Source: Zygaena filipendulae
Lineage: Eukaryota > Arthropoda > Insecta > Lepidoptera > Zygaenidae
NCBI GenBank assembly: GCA_907165275.2
Contig: OU015664.1
Span: 11,866,001 to 11,930,000 of the forward strand
Reading direction: 5' to 3'
Length of the DNA stretch: 64,000 nucleotides
In this document: positions 11,901 through 22,425 of the stretch, in pieces
Position numbering within the stretch: position 1 is the first letter of the stretch
How the letters are laid out: every line of letters begins with the position of its first letter
The notes under the pieces: model-generated
The model's database searches: none
Told to the model about the DNA's origin: nothing
Seen by the model: only the letters and a program-made list of their open reading frames with translations
Program-made: the position numbers and the translations under genes

Positions 11901-13770
11901 CAGATTACGACTTAATTTGCACTGTTGTCTCTATGTTAAGGAAAGCACTGAATTTTGACGGTAGTAAGTAGACGCAAATGGTACGTTTATGATGGGGTTG
12001 AATCTAGTAGATTTAACAAGTATTAGTGATAATAAATCAAGACAATCGATGGAACCGGATACAACGTTCAAGAGGTAGACCAGGTCAGCCATATCACGCC
12101 GCGTCTCTAGAGGAAGTAAATGATGTTTTCTAGAGAGATTAAGGTAGTCGGACGAATGATAGATCTGATTGATGCGCGACGGTAGGAAATAAGTCGGATA
12201 AACCTTTTTTGGATACTTTCTAGACGAGTAATATGTATAAGTGTCGCATCCAGGGCTCCAGACCTACGAAGCGTATTCCAGGTCGGGTCTTACATCATTA
12301 CGTCATTATTTTATTTATTTTAGACTAGTATTTTATCTCGGAATTCCCGCGGGTGAAACCACGGAGCATAGCTAGTAAAACATAAAATAAAACCGTGCAT
12401 TTCTCTCAGATGAATAAATTAATATGATCAGTATAGATCGAAAAACTCGCCTCGTTGAGCGGGTCGTCGGGCGCGTCCCGGGGGCCCTCGGCCATGAGCA
12501 GCGGCGGCGCCAGCAGCAGCAGCCCGCGCACGCCCGCGCCGCGCGCCGCGCCCGCCAGAGACACGACCAGCGCCGCGCCTGCACCCGCGCCGCCCAGCAC
12601 CACCGGCCGCGCCCTGCGGGGGAGCGGCGTCAGCGGGGGCGGGCGGCGTGCTGCGCCGCGCCCGCGCCCGCACGTACCCTGCCTCGGCGAGTAGCTCGGC
12701 CAGCGCGGCGCGCGCCGACAGCGTCGCGCTCGCGCACCACGCGTCCGGCGGCGCCGCGCCCGGCCCCGGCCCTGGCCCCGCCGCGCCGCGCAGCACGCGC
12801 GTGTGCACCAGCGGCCGCAGGCGCCGCTCCCAGCGCGCGTCCAGCGAGTCGCGCCCGCTCGGCGCCCACGCGAGCCAAGCGCCGCCGTCGGGGCCCGCCG
12901 CCGCCGGGGAAGCGGCGCGCGGGCGGGCGCGCGGCAAGGGCGGGGGCGGGGGCGCGCGGCCCGCCGTTAGCCGCTCGGCGAGGCGCGGCGCGGCGCGGCG
13001 CAGCTCGGCGACCAGCACGGCGTACAGGCGGCGCAGCGCGCGCGGCAGGTGCGCCAGCAGCGCGCCGTGCAGCCAGGCGGCGGGCCGCAGCGGCGCGGGC
13101 CCGCCCCACGCCGCCAGCGGGGCGAGCGCCGCACGCAGCCGCCGCGCCCCGCCGCGCGCCGCCTCCCGCCGGGCCCAGGAGTCGGCCGCCGCGAGCCGCT
13201 CGAGGCGCGCCGCCCGCAGCGCGTCGAGCGCGGCGCCCGCGAGCCGCTCGTGCGCCGGCGAGGGCGCGTGGGCGGTCAGCCTCGTCTCCCAGTCGGCCGC
13301 CTCCGCCTCGGCGTCGTCGTCGCTCGCGTCGTCCTCCGTGGCCGAGTCGTCGCTCGAGCCGGAGCCGGAGCCGGGCGGCGCGGCGCGCGGCGCGGGCACA
13401 GAGCACACGTCGAGCGGCCCGTCCCCCGGCGGCGGCGGCGCGCGCGGCGCCAGCAGCACGCGCAGCGCGCCCCCGCCCCCCGCCGCGCCCGCCTGCCCGC
13501 GCGCCCTGGCGTACGAGTGCTCCATCCACACGCCGCAGCGCGCCTCCTGCACCGACCACCCGTCCCGAGTGAGCGCCGCCGGGCCCGCGCCCCCCGCCGC
13601 TCCCGCCCCACTCCCCACCCGCCCGCACTCACCCCGTCCCCGGCGACGGCGCGCACGTAGGCCACGAGCCGCTCGTGCAAGTCCCCCCCGCCGCCCTCCC
13701 TACCGCCGACGTCTCGCTCGCCAGCGTTCCCCTCTCCCTCCAAATTTCTTTCTGTGAAGTTGTTGATCAT
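8969..13770 (-). CDS. KANSL3: KAT8 regulatory NSL complex subunit 3 (NSL3), seven exons
   Basis: Minus-strand exons chain in frame: 13633-13770, 12678-13546, 12451-12613, 11080-11301, 10769-10995, a 26-nt microexon 9686-9711, and 8969-9483 with TGA. The total is 2160 nt (719 aa). The order of family landmarks fits KANSL3: MEHSYA near the N-terminus, DWE and the helical region ending WLHGALL in exon 2, ARPVVLGGAGAGAALV and DDPLNE of the alpha/beta-hydrolase-like fold in exon 3, LPMLIVSG and LLLLGGADDALR in exon 4, and ILHMPIVFADDE in the last exon. NSL3 is a scaffold subunit of the nuclear NSL acetyltransferase complex with MOF, acting at housekeeping promoters. The elbow reads GAGAG, with no nucleophilic Ser, as expected for a non-enzymatic fold. 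Exon 1 opens with ATG directly after an acceptor, so a 5' non-coding exon is implied. The exon 4 donor (GTCGGT) is weak; the exon 3 donor is GC. Ala and Pro content is extreme because of GC-rich codons. Confidence 0.82.
9578..9680 (+). repeat. LINE/SINE 3'-end fragment (copy 2), inside a KANSL3 intron
   Basis: Near-copy of 4981-5090, ending in AATAAACGAAAAATAAATAAA. It lies within the 202-nt intron between the KANSL3 microexon and the last exon, ending about 6 nt from the microexon donor. Confidence 0.5.
10359..10718 (-). pseudogene. Jockey-like LINE reverse transcriptase C-terminal fragment
   Basis: The open frame has the typical post-RT segment of Jockey-clade LINEs (SHLDYACQVWNPRY, RIESVQKKLIRYLCYR). 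It is a 5'-truncated insertion lying in the KANSL3 intron between 9712 and 10768. On the same strand its 3' end reaches an A-rich tail at about 10030-10100. Confidence 0.7.
11467..11685 (+). mobile_element. Lep1-like non-autonomous Helitron fragment
   Basis: Begins CTACTAATATTATAAATGCG with CTGTCTGTCTGT, and ends CCGTGGGGAACAGCTAGTAT. These ends match the common lepidopteran Lep1 repeat. It lies in a KANSL3 intron. Related pieces recur throughout the left half of the window. Confidence 0.6.
12325..12378 (+). mobile_element. Lep1-like Helitron 3'-end fragment
   Basis: GGAATTCCCGCGGGTGAAAC through AGCATAGCTAGTAAAA matches the 3' end of the Lep1-like repeats in this window. It stops about 70 nt before the KANSL3 exon at 12451. 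Confidence 0.5.
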
Positions 13771-14129
13771 CTGAAACTTAAAAAAGGTATAAAATAAATA
13801 AAATAAAATATCTTTATTTTCAGACATAGCGATCCATAGTGTGTTAGTTGGTACAATTTTTACTTATTGTTATTGTTAGTAGGTAAGTAACTAGGCAACA
13901 AATTGGGTCACTGTGTCACAGAAAGAAGAGAATTAAGCCTCTCTGATATCATCTTTAGGACACTGTTAGAGCTGCTCTATAACTAGCTGGGCCTTTTATA
14001 ACCTTTCCTGAGCTTCCTACAAATATTTCAAGATCAAAAAAAGCCAAATCCGTCAATCTTTTTTTAGCGAGACAAAAGAAAAAAACATATGCTTTTTATT
14101 TGTGAAACGTCTGCTAACCGCCCAGACTG

Positions 14130-14600
14130 TTTTCAAGATGAATATTATACCTGTGTGACTGTAAGGACATAAAAATCAATATAAAGTTGTGAAGTAGAAT
14201 ACTGATAATGTTTAGACATTATTACCTTCAGTGTTGCTCTTTGTGCTCTTTCAACATGTCTAATGTAATTTTTGTAAGTGCCACCCCATGATAATATACA
14301 GTACGTTACAATAGATTGACAAAAAGCAAAATATGTAGTTTTAAGAAGTTTAGGATCTAAAATGTATCTAAGGCGCTTCAAAACAAACATTAATTTTCAG
14401 ATTCGTTCAGTAAGACAATTTGTGTGTACTTTCCATGACATTATGCAGTCCAAATAGATACAGAGATATTTTATTTCGTTAAGTCTTTCTATTGTAATAC
14501 ATGAGCACTTTTTTACTATCCCCCTGAGGTTTCCACCGTCAATTTTGCATTTCTTCGAGGCTGTCATAATCGAAGATCTAAATTTCACATAAATATATCA
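14130..14600 (-). pseudogene. Decayed LINE reverse transcriptase fragment
   Basis: Two adjoining minus-strand frames (14397-14588, then 14145-14390) carry IERLNEIKYL and SIVTYCILSWGG, the RT thumb and post-RT region of Jockey-like LINEs. They are split by a frame change near 14393. Only the C-terminal third remains. Confidence 0.6.
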
Positions 14601-14749
14601 AATAGCTGTTTGCTGCACTAGTGTAAACTTCAGTATTCAGGAATTCTGTTTCAGAATAAAAACTATGTGGAATCCTCCAGGAATTCAGGGACAAAAAAAG
14701 TTACTGTTCCGTTCCGATATCGCCAAATAGAGAACTACAATAGACAAGT

Positions 14750-14935
14750 TAAGTACTTCTCGGTCTTGCGGCACTCCTCCCACGGCGAGGGTCGCGCGGC
14801 GGCACACCGCTCCCGCCACCATGCTCTCCGCCCTCGGGGAGCACTCAGGTACTCGGCGAGTCAGCTGCCCGCCCTAAGCTTTTTTTGACTGCACCAGCCT
14901 CGAGCACGGTCTCGAGGTGCGCCGAATTACCTCAC
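14750..14935. other. GC-rich island upstream of KANSL3
   Basis: A sharp GC-rich patch in AT-rich DNA about 1 kb upstream of the first coding exon of KANSL3. It could be the KANSL3 promoter or 5' UTR exon, since exon 1 at 13770 starts right after an acceptor and needs an upstream exon. No TATA or clear donor decides this. Confidence 0.3.
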
Positions 14936-15135
14936 GTCGTCACTGATTACAAATTTTTTAAAATTTGTTTTATGAAATAAATACTTAAATAGAATAACCA
15001 ATCAGTTTCATTATGTGTTTTGTGTGTCACAGAGTATCTCTAAGTAGAAACGTAGTGATTACCTTCTCTCTGGTTTGTGTCACAAACTTTGTGAAATTAA
15101 CTAGACTTATGTGCACTCAGTATACACAAATTAAT

Positions 15136-15440
15136 CCAGGAATGTACAACACGATATTGTACGACATCGGAATGTACAGCACCGGAATACGCGACACCAC
15201 GCACGTATTTGAAGTCCTATACACGAATATGTGAAAATTTGTAATCGGCTTTTTTGTTTGAAACTTAAATGTTCATTATATTGTTTGTAGCTGTTGATTT
15301 TCCAAATAAAGTAAAATAAAATAAAATAAAAATTCCGGTGTCGTGCCTTCCGCCTCGTACAAATTGGGCATCGAAATACTGACCGTGCCGAGAATGTTCA
15401 ACACCAGAATGTACAGCACCGGAATTGGTGTCACTGCTCC
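15136..15440. repeat. Degenerate minisatellite (GAATGTACAGCACCG family) split by a LINE/SINE tail
   Basis: Imperfect units around GGAATGTACAGCACCGGAAT occur at 15136-15195 and again at about 15380-15430. Between them lies a segment ending TTTCCAAATAAAGTAAAATA (AAAAT)n, a retroelement tail. Confidence 0.4.
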
Positions 15441-15644
15441 TATTGGTCAATGAGACCACGCCTCCTTTTCTTTGTGCTCGTTTACATTACTTGCTTAAAT
15501 ACTGGGTCGAGTTATTATCAAGTAAGTCACAATTTATGTATGATCTGTTTTTGGGGTAAGTAAAAAGCAATTAAAATATAACTGTCATGGCCACATCATG
15601 AACTGTTAGTAATCAACAAAGAGTACTCCAATTTTTTTATTATA

Positions 15645-17201
15645 CACACATCAAAAGTGTCTAGGGATCAAGCATTTTTATGCGGATTTCTTGAGATTGA
15701 GATGTGGCTTTGTAATAAATTTATGATTTTATAAATTTATATGGATCCTTTTTGGTGCATTACATAATTTGAATCAGGAACTGTCAATCAAATTCGAGTA
15801 AAAGATGAAAATCAGCTGTCAATATTTTCCCTATAAAAACATACAACGCATTGAAGACATTATTAGTGCTACTGTTTCCCTACTACTGATTAAAACCAAC
15901 GTTATTATGGAGCGGCGACGTCATTTAAGCAGGGAAGAAATGCTCAGAGCCGTGGGAATGATAGAAGCTGGTCCCCGGCAACGTACTGTGGCTTTAGCTC
16001 TGAATACAAGTCAGAGTGTTATCAGTCGACTTTGGACACGTTACCGAAGCACTGGTACCGTGGCTGAGCGCCATGGAGGACGGTATCGCTGCACCACACG
16101 GAGACAAGACCGATACATTCAAATCTTAACTCGAAGAGCTCCAACAATAACCGCCATGATGTTAGCCGTGAGGCTTCATCACTCTTCAGGGAACTTAATT
16201 AGCGACCAAACAGTCAGAAACCGCTTGCATGAAGTGAACCTTCATTCCCGAAGACCGCTACGGGTACCACCTATAAGCAATGCACAATCGTAGGATTCGA
16301 TATCAATGGGCTCTTGAACACAGAAATTGGGCAGAAGAACAATGGCGTTTCGTGCGCTTTTCTGATGAGTCTCGTTTTGGTATGAGACCGGATACAAGAC
16401 GTATACGACACTGGAGAACCCCTGGACGCCAACAGCGATTAAAATCCTGCCAGGAAGTCCATCCTTATAGTGGTGGAACCATCATGGTATGGGCGGGTAT
16501 TTGGATCGGCGGAAGAACTGAGTTGATTTGGATCAGAGGCAACCTCAACGCTCAAATTTATGCTGAGACGATTGTATCAGACGTCATCGTTCCTCCACAA
16601 GTGCAAATCGGTCCCTTATTTCAGTTAATGCATGATAATGCACGACCGCACACCGCAAGAGTTGTAAGACAGACTCTCGCCGCAGCTAACATCAATGTCC
16701 TGCCCTGGCCTGCTCAGTCGCCAGACTTGAACCCGATTGAGCATGCATGGGATATGCTACAGAGAAGAGCTCTGCCGAATATGGAGGGTATCCAGTCGCA
16801 AGAAGACCTTTTTTTTTTGTTGCAACGAACATGGGCGGCCATTCCACAGCGTGATTTGGATGAACTCATTTTGAGTATGCCAAACCGATGTTCTTGTGTT
16901 GTTAGTGTTCGCGGTAGAAACACGGATTATTAATTGTTTAAGTTACCCAATAAAATTTTAAAGAAAACTGTTATTTCAGTCTTTTTTTCGAACTTTAATG
17001 TTAGTGGTTCAAATGTCAAAATCCCTTTATAAGGAAAATGGCAAATTTCTTTATTAATGCAAAGGTGACTTGGTTTATCGTTACTGTGACAAACGAAAAC
17101 ACTTTATTTGATGAATCCTTAAAGAAAATTTTAATTAATATCAATCAGGAGAAAAGTTATTGCAAAAATATATGTTGATCCCTAGACACTTTTGATGTGT
17201 G
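15645..17201 (+). mobile_element. Tc1-like DNA transposon with intact terminal inverted repeats
   Basis: A 27-nt terminal repeat (CACACATCAAAAGTGTCTAG plus GGATCAA) is present at the left end, and its exact complement at the right end. Both are flanked by TA (15643-15644 and 17202-17203), the target duplication of the Tc1/mariner group. Length 1557 bp fits a full Tc1 element. The single gene inside is broken by a frame change. Confidence 0.88.
15907..16933 (+). pseudogene. Tc1-like transposase, frame-broken once
   Basis: The first frame (ATG at 15907, MERRRHLSREEMLRAVGM) gives the paired helix-turn-helix DNA-binding region. It runs out at about 16293, while the catalytic domain continues in another frame from about 16280 with FSDESRF, HDNARPHTA and NPIEHAWD, the three acidic positions of the Tc1 DD34E catalytic triad. 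A single small indel near 16285 would explain the break. The remaining coding sequence is otherwise open, so inactivation looks recent. Confidence 0.82.
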
Positions 17202-17208
17202 TATATAT

Positions 17209-17395
17209 CCGACGACCCGATTGGCGTAGTAGGTCACCATGCCTGCCTGCTAATCAAGACGTTCCGGGTTCGATTCCCGGTGGGGTGCACTTTGTGTGAT
17301 GAACACAGGGTTCCACTTTCTAGTCTGGGTGTGTTTATATGTCTATAGTATAATATATTATATGTATTTTAGTAAATTTTTTGCATCTTTAGTTA
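17209..17395 (+). mobile_element. tRNA-derived SINE
   Basis: Pol III internal promoter boxes are visible: an A-box-like TTGGCGTAGTAGG and a B box GGTTCGATTCCC 50 nt later, followed by a tRNA-unrelated body and an A/T-rich end. It starts about 8 bp after the Tc1 element. The 5' part resembles a tRNA but has no CCA-type end or complete cloverleaf. Confidence 0.6.
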
Positions 17396-17399
17396 TGTA

Positions 17400-17825
17400 T
17401 ATGTCGGCGTGAGGGTAGTTTCATTGAAAATAACTGTTGTTTCCCGCCGTCAAATTAGCGGTTGTAGTAAGTTCGTTCCCCCGCTCCACTCCATTGCCCG
17501 AGTCGTCTTTGTTAGAACTTGTTATAAAATGCGGGTATGTGTAAGCGACGGTTCATTGTTGCTTTGTGTTCGGTTCAGTGCAGTTGTAGTGTCGTATGAG
17601 TATCGTATCTATCTAGAGTGGCTATAGTGATTACGTGTGCTGTGTCTTGTTTCCAGAAGTTTGCGTAAGTCGGGAGTACGGGCAGTGGAGGTGAGCGTTC
17701 ATGCATTGTAAAGGGTACCCATTAAACCTACACCTGGGTCGCAAGTCTCAGGCACTGCTCCGTGTTCCCTACGGATATCTGGTATGCTGTACAACTTCTA
17801 ACTATGTTGGTGCAATTAATTGTAA
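17400..17825 (+). repeat. Promoter-like dispersed repeat, copy 1 (possible solo LTR or element 5' end)
   Basis: Starts TATGTCGGCGTGAGGGTAGT, has TTATAAAATGCGGGTATG as a TATA-like box at about 17522, then TGTGTTCGGTTCAGTGCAGT (initiator-like), and ends near CTAACTATGTTGGTGCAAT. About 430 bp is shared with 21105-21550. Beyond these limits the two copies diverge. No coding sequence. Confidence 0.55.
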
Positions 17826-18164
17826 TAGTTTCTAGTTCGTTCTAGATGTGTCGCTGTCGCTCAGCTAATAGTCTCGCTCATACCTTTGCCTGCCTTCAGT
17901 TACATTGTGTTATGTTATCATTATCAGTTAGTCAGCTACCATTACAATACCAGATAACTATTTGCTGTTATCTGCTACTATATTCCTCTTTCTATTCTAC
18001 ATATACTATCTGAACCTGGTGCTTTCCAATTGTGGGTGTTATTTAAGGTATCTACAAAAGTTTCTACCGGGATATGTGGTAATTCCATTTGAGGTGTACC
18101 GTCTGTGTTAGTTGATAGTGTTGGTAGCAATTTTGCTTCTTCATGGTGTTGTACTGGGTTGGCC

Positions 18165-18290
18165 CATATTAATTAATTAATTTATTTAATTAAATAACTT
18201 TATTGTACATTTATGTACAAAAGGCGGACTTAATGACTAAGGCATTCTCTACTAGTCAACCTTTTGGCTAGGGGATAGTTTAGTTGCATG
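18165..18290 (-). repeat. LINE 3'-end fragment
   Basis: An (ATTA)n-rich block followed by TTTATTGTACATTTATGTAC and AAAGGCGGACTTAATGAC resembles the reversed 3' end of a common lepidopteran LINE. No coding part remains. Confidence 0.4.
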
Positions 18291-19207
18291 ATACAGAATA
18301 TGATATATAAAGTTAATATAAATAATATTACCACATATACAGTAAATAAATTAAATAAAAGCAGATACACACATAATATACTAAATACATACACATATAC
18401 CTACTGGACCAAAACTGATGTAAGGATTCAGCTGAAGGGGCATCTTTATTGTGAATATTATTATCAGTTGCCGCTCGTGTATATCAAAGGTTCTGTAAAA
18501 CTGTTTCTCATTGTTAACAAATTGTGAATTTTGTTTCTTCCTCATCATCGTGCAATTTATGTACTTTTATGGCGACTCAAGGCTGCGTTTAGTTTTTGTT
18601 TGAGTTGAGAGTATCTAAAATTGTTCATTGATTGTATTAGGTTCTTCGTGTTGCGAGTGTGTTTTGTATTAAATTAGAAGTAAAGTTGATTTCTTCAACT
18701 TTACTTATAATTTACCTGCTCCTGTTACCCCTTACATATTCTATTCTATTCTACCAGTGTCTCTTCTTAGGTCGTCGATCTTCTTAATTAATCTTTTTTG
18801 CCACGGCGATGTTACACAATATTGTCTTCTGTTTCCAGTGTCATTAATGTTAACATCTCTAATCTTTGATCCATTGCAAACAGCTGATGTGTATGCAGCA
18901 CAATAAACTATAGCTTGAGTTTCCAGAAACTCATGACCCGTAAAGTGAATAAAAAAAAAATGAATTAAAAAGTACTCTGTGGTGAGGATCAGGATACACA
19001 TTATACATTGAGGATGTAGCTTATAGGCTATAGCCAAAGACGTTCTTTATAGAAAAAAACATCATTGAAAAGCATTGAGTTTTTTTTTATTTGTGCATCG
19101 TAGAAAGCTGATGCCACTGAGCAAGTAATCACTACGTTTTAAGAGTCGGCACTTTCATACTAATCGCTGAACCGATCTATGAAAGCATTTTGTGCCAACC
19201 TTACCAA

Positions 19208-19262
19208 TACAATATGATGCGGTCGTAGAGATTTGGTTAAGTATTCCAAAGTTGGTAAGGAA
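19208..19262 (+). repeat. Short dispersed repeat, inverted copy at 23039-23085
   Basis: The segment around TAGAGATTTGGTTAAGTATT and CCAAAGTTGGTAAG recurs on the other strand at 23039-23085. The element type is unknown. Confidence 0.4.
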
Positions 19263-20214
19263 GTTCGCGCATAGATCCATAGTAACTTTTAGTTCAAGCC
19301 TCAAGGGAGTGTCGACTGTCGCTGGGCTGGATGTTACTGTGACTGTGGTTATTATAATTGTGTTTAATTTGTAAATATCTGGTACAGTATAATATTACAT
19401 AATCCAAAAATTCATGCTGTTATTAACTTGTTCAAATTCAAAATAAAACTGATATTAAATCATTATTTACACAATTATTAGGTACTGGAGCTAGGTAGGG
19501 TGTTCCAACCAATTCATATTGTGCAATGTGCAATCAGAATCAGAAATAAAACTTTTAATACTTAGACATTGCAAACAACTTCGGCTTGAAAATGTTGGCC
19601 ACTAACAATACCTTTGTTTAAAGTGTAATCACCTTACAATTTGTCAGACACCAATCTAGGAAATCGGAAGGTGTAATCAGGGCTGCCAGCAAATAAATCG
19701 CGGCTATACGGTTTCTTATCTGCAATTATACGAAAGATCACATTATACATAATCAATTGTAAATCGATTTTTCTTCATAATTTCATATACATAACTAACA
19801 TACTAACATTTAAATCTGAAAAAGTGCAAAGGCGCCAACGGCGAGAAAGAAAAGAAAAAACGAGACGTCAGACGACACGAACAAACAATATTTATTTATT
19901 TATTTCTTCATTTATTCAGCCAACAGAAAAATACCAGCTTACAAATTACAACGTACAAATCTATGGAAGGCATTGTTAGGGTATTTCCTATAATAGGCTA
20001 AAACAACATGCAAAAGGTGATATAGGTATGTAGGTGCCATAGGTAGTTGCCTAGTAGTTAAATAGGCTTGTTTCCACTAAGAATAAATCGGATGGCTTTG
20101 AATTTCTTATGATTAACCATGATAATAAGTAAACAAAAAACAACTTTTCTATTAAAATAATAAAAGATTAATAATATTTTTGGAAAATAAAATCGACAAA
20201 ATGAGGCGTTTCAT

Positions 20215-20515
20215 CACGCGACATTAAACACCAATCAGAGAAGCGCCTGGAAGCGTGACGTCACGCCCCACGGAACGAGCGCAAACATGCAGCTGTCATT
20301 TTCAGCAATTATTGTTAAATTAATACAGTTCGTTTTTAGTTTAATCTTGAGAGATAGGTATAATTTGCGATGGAATCAGGATTTAACAAAGCAAACAGCA
20401 GTAATTTGCCGAAAATTGACGCCTTTATGCTTGGCAATTTTTTGCAATGAACACATAATGAACACCGGCTTTTGTTTATCGGAATTCCGCAACGTTAAAA
20501 CTTCTAAGTAAGTAT
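20215..20515 (+). pseudogene. Possible first-exon relic of a repeat-borne SWIM/YqaJ-type gene
   Basis: A CCAATCAG box and a TGACGTCA element precede an ATG-containing frame. Peptide pieces LPKIDAFMLGNF and EFRNVKTSK resemble the N-terminus of multi-copy lepidopteran proteins with SWIM zinc-finger and YqaJ domains. EFRNVKTSK runs into GTAAGT, a consensus donor. The frame is broken between the two pieces and no downstream exon was found. Confidence 0.3.
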
Positions 20516-20682
20516 TATGTGAAGAACACACAATGTCTTATTTAATTATAATTAATCATATCGTTTGGCAACTAAAAAAATAAGAAGAGTGAATATAATT
20601 TTATAAAACGAAAATAATATTTTAATTTTTAATTCAAATAAATCATAAAACCCTATTCAAGTCATAACATTTTATAGGTTAC

Positions 20683-20890
20683 TAGCTGTCCCGCGTGGTT
20701 TCACCCGCGATAATTTCGAAGTTCCCGCGGAATTGTTTCACAAACTTTGCAACCCCTTTTCATCCCTTCAGGGGTTAAATTTTCAAAAATCCTTTCTTAT
20801 CGGATGACTACGTCTTAAAAAGAATATATCCTCCCAGGTCTCTATGAACGGTTTAGGCTGTGCGTTGATCCACCAGTCATTCTGGACAAA
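20683..20890 (-). mobile_element. Lep1-like Helitron fragment
   Basis: The reversed 3' end CTAGCTGTCCCGCGTGGTTT CACCCGCG, then GTTCCCGCGG and GGATGACTACGTC, matches the family. The distal end is decayed. Confidence 0.55.
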
Positions 20891-21104
20891 GCATTTTATA
20901 TGTATAGTAGATGTATGGTATATTATGGTAGATTTTGCCAAATTCACGTCTTTTACTATACATTTATAAATACATACATCAAGTTGTGTTTAATACTTAA
21001 TGATCTTCACAGAATAAAGTGTGGAATCAGTTGATAAAGTAAGAGCATCTTGCCTCCTTGCCATTTTTAACCACTTTCTTCGTATTTGTTTATTGTTCGG
21101 AACG

Positions 21105-21550
21105 TATATGTCGGCGAGAGGGTAGTTTCGTATCAATAACGTTTCCCGCCGACGTATAGTAGTCGTCCGTTCCCCCGCTCCACTCCATTGCCCGACTCGT
21201 CTTTGTTAGAACTCAATATAAATGCGGGTATGCGTTAGCCATAGAACTTAATATAAATGCGGGTATGCGTTAGCCACGTGTCATTGTTACTTTGTGTTCG
21301 GTTCAGTGCAGTTATAGTGTCGTATCAGTGTCGTATCAATCTAGAGTGGCTATAGTGATTAGGTGTGCTGTGTCATCTAATACTTTCCAGAGGTTTGCTT
21401 AAATCGGGAGCACGGGCAGTGGAGGTGAGCGTTCATGCATTGTAAAGGGGCCCCATTAAACCTATACCTGGGTCGCAAGTCCCAGGCACTGCTCCGTGTT
21501 CCCTACGGATATCTGGTATGCTGTATAATCTATAACTATGTTGGTGCAAT
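21105..21550 (+). repeat. Promoter-like dispersed repeat, copy 2, with duplicated TATA module
   Basis: Homologous to 17400-17825. It carries a tandem duplication of about 35 bp: TATAAATGCGGGTATGCGTT AGCC occurs at about 21220 and again at about 21253, so two TATA-like boxes precede the same downstream initiator-like block. Confidence 0.55.
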
Positions 21551-21960
21551 TGCTTATTATAGTTCCATGTTCTTATCTTTATTTCCTACATATATGATAA
21601 TTTGTTTGGCGTTTTTATCGTTGTACTTTTACATTGGAGCACCATACAATATTTATAATACGAGTAATTCATTATTTATTAAAAAACACAATTGACTGTC
21701 ATAAACAAACACGGCTGTTTCGTGAGACGTGACGTCATTCAAGACGCCATGACAGTCTTGGCCTTTTTCGTGGTTAATTTCAAGTTCATTTCTAAAAACC
21801 CAAAATACTCATATAAAAGACCTATTTTTCTTAAAATAACATATTTTTGGGGTAAAATACATGCTAAGCTATAGTTTTAAACTAATTTCCAAATTTTGTC
21901 AACTAGCCTATTAACAAACATTAGTAGGCTATTGATTGACCATATCATGTGCTCCTAGAC

Positions 21961-22425
21961 TTAGGTATACAGAATAAATTTGAACTCGTAAAGACTGCAA
22001 TTCAACAAGTCTATTTTTTGGTTACTTTGGTACAGCTCGTGGCAGATTCGAGGCAATATGCTGTGGTGACCGGGATTCGTTCTATATTTTTTTACTGAAA
22101 ATGGTTTGAAATTGGTTGTGCGAGCGCTGCTGCGTGGAACGGTAAAATTAAGCTTAGAAAGCAGTTCTGGACACTCAAAGTCACCCTGCAAAATTTTAAA
22201 TAAAAAGATCTGGTCAATAATCAGACGGCGGTCACAAAGCGACATAAAATCAAAATGAGTTAACCTGCTGTCGTAAGAACGGAGTACGTTAAGTTTCTTT
22301 TGATGAACCGTGAGAAAGAAGAGAAAGCGTTTTTGTACTCTCTCCAAGCTATCTATATGGCGCTGGTAATGTGGACTCCAAACACTTGAGCAGTACTCCA
22401 AGAGTGAAGAAAACGATAATGACAA
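21961..22425 (-). pseudogene. LINE reverse transcriptase C-terminal fragment
   Basis: Frame with LEYCSSVWSPHYQRHIDSLE and RVQKRFL, then ECPELLSKLNF, the typical C-terminal region of Jockey-like LINE ORF2. It is truncated upstream. Adjacent frames to 22750 on the same strand are unrecognised and may be further decayed ORF2. Confidence 0.7.

Noticed and set aside
12424..13757. Long plus-strand open frames opposite the KANSL3 exons, also at 8913-9548 and 10747-11331
   Set aside because: GC-rich DNA leaves all frames open; only the minus-strand frames have phased splice sites and family motifs.
17219..17292. Possible tRNA gene
   Set aside because: A and B boxes are present but no complete cloverleaf, and a SINE body follows; called a tRNA-derived SINE.
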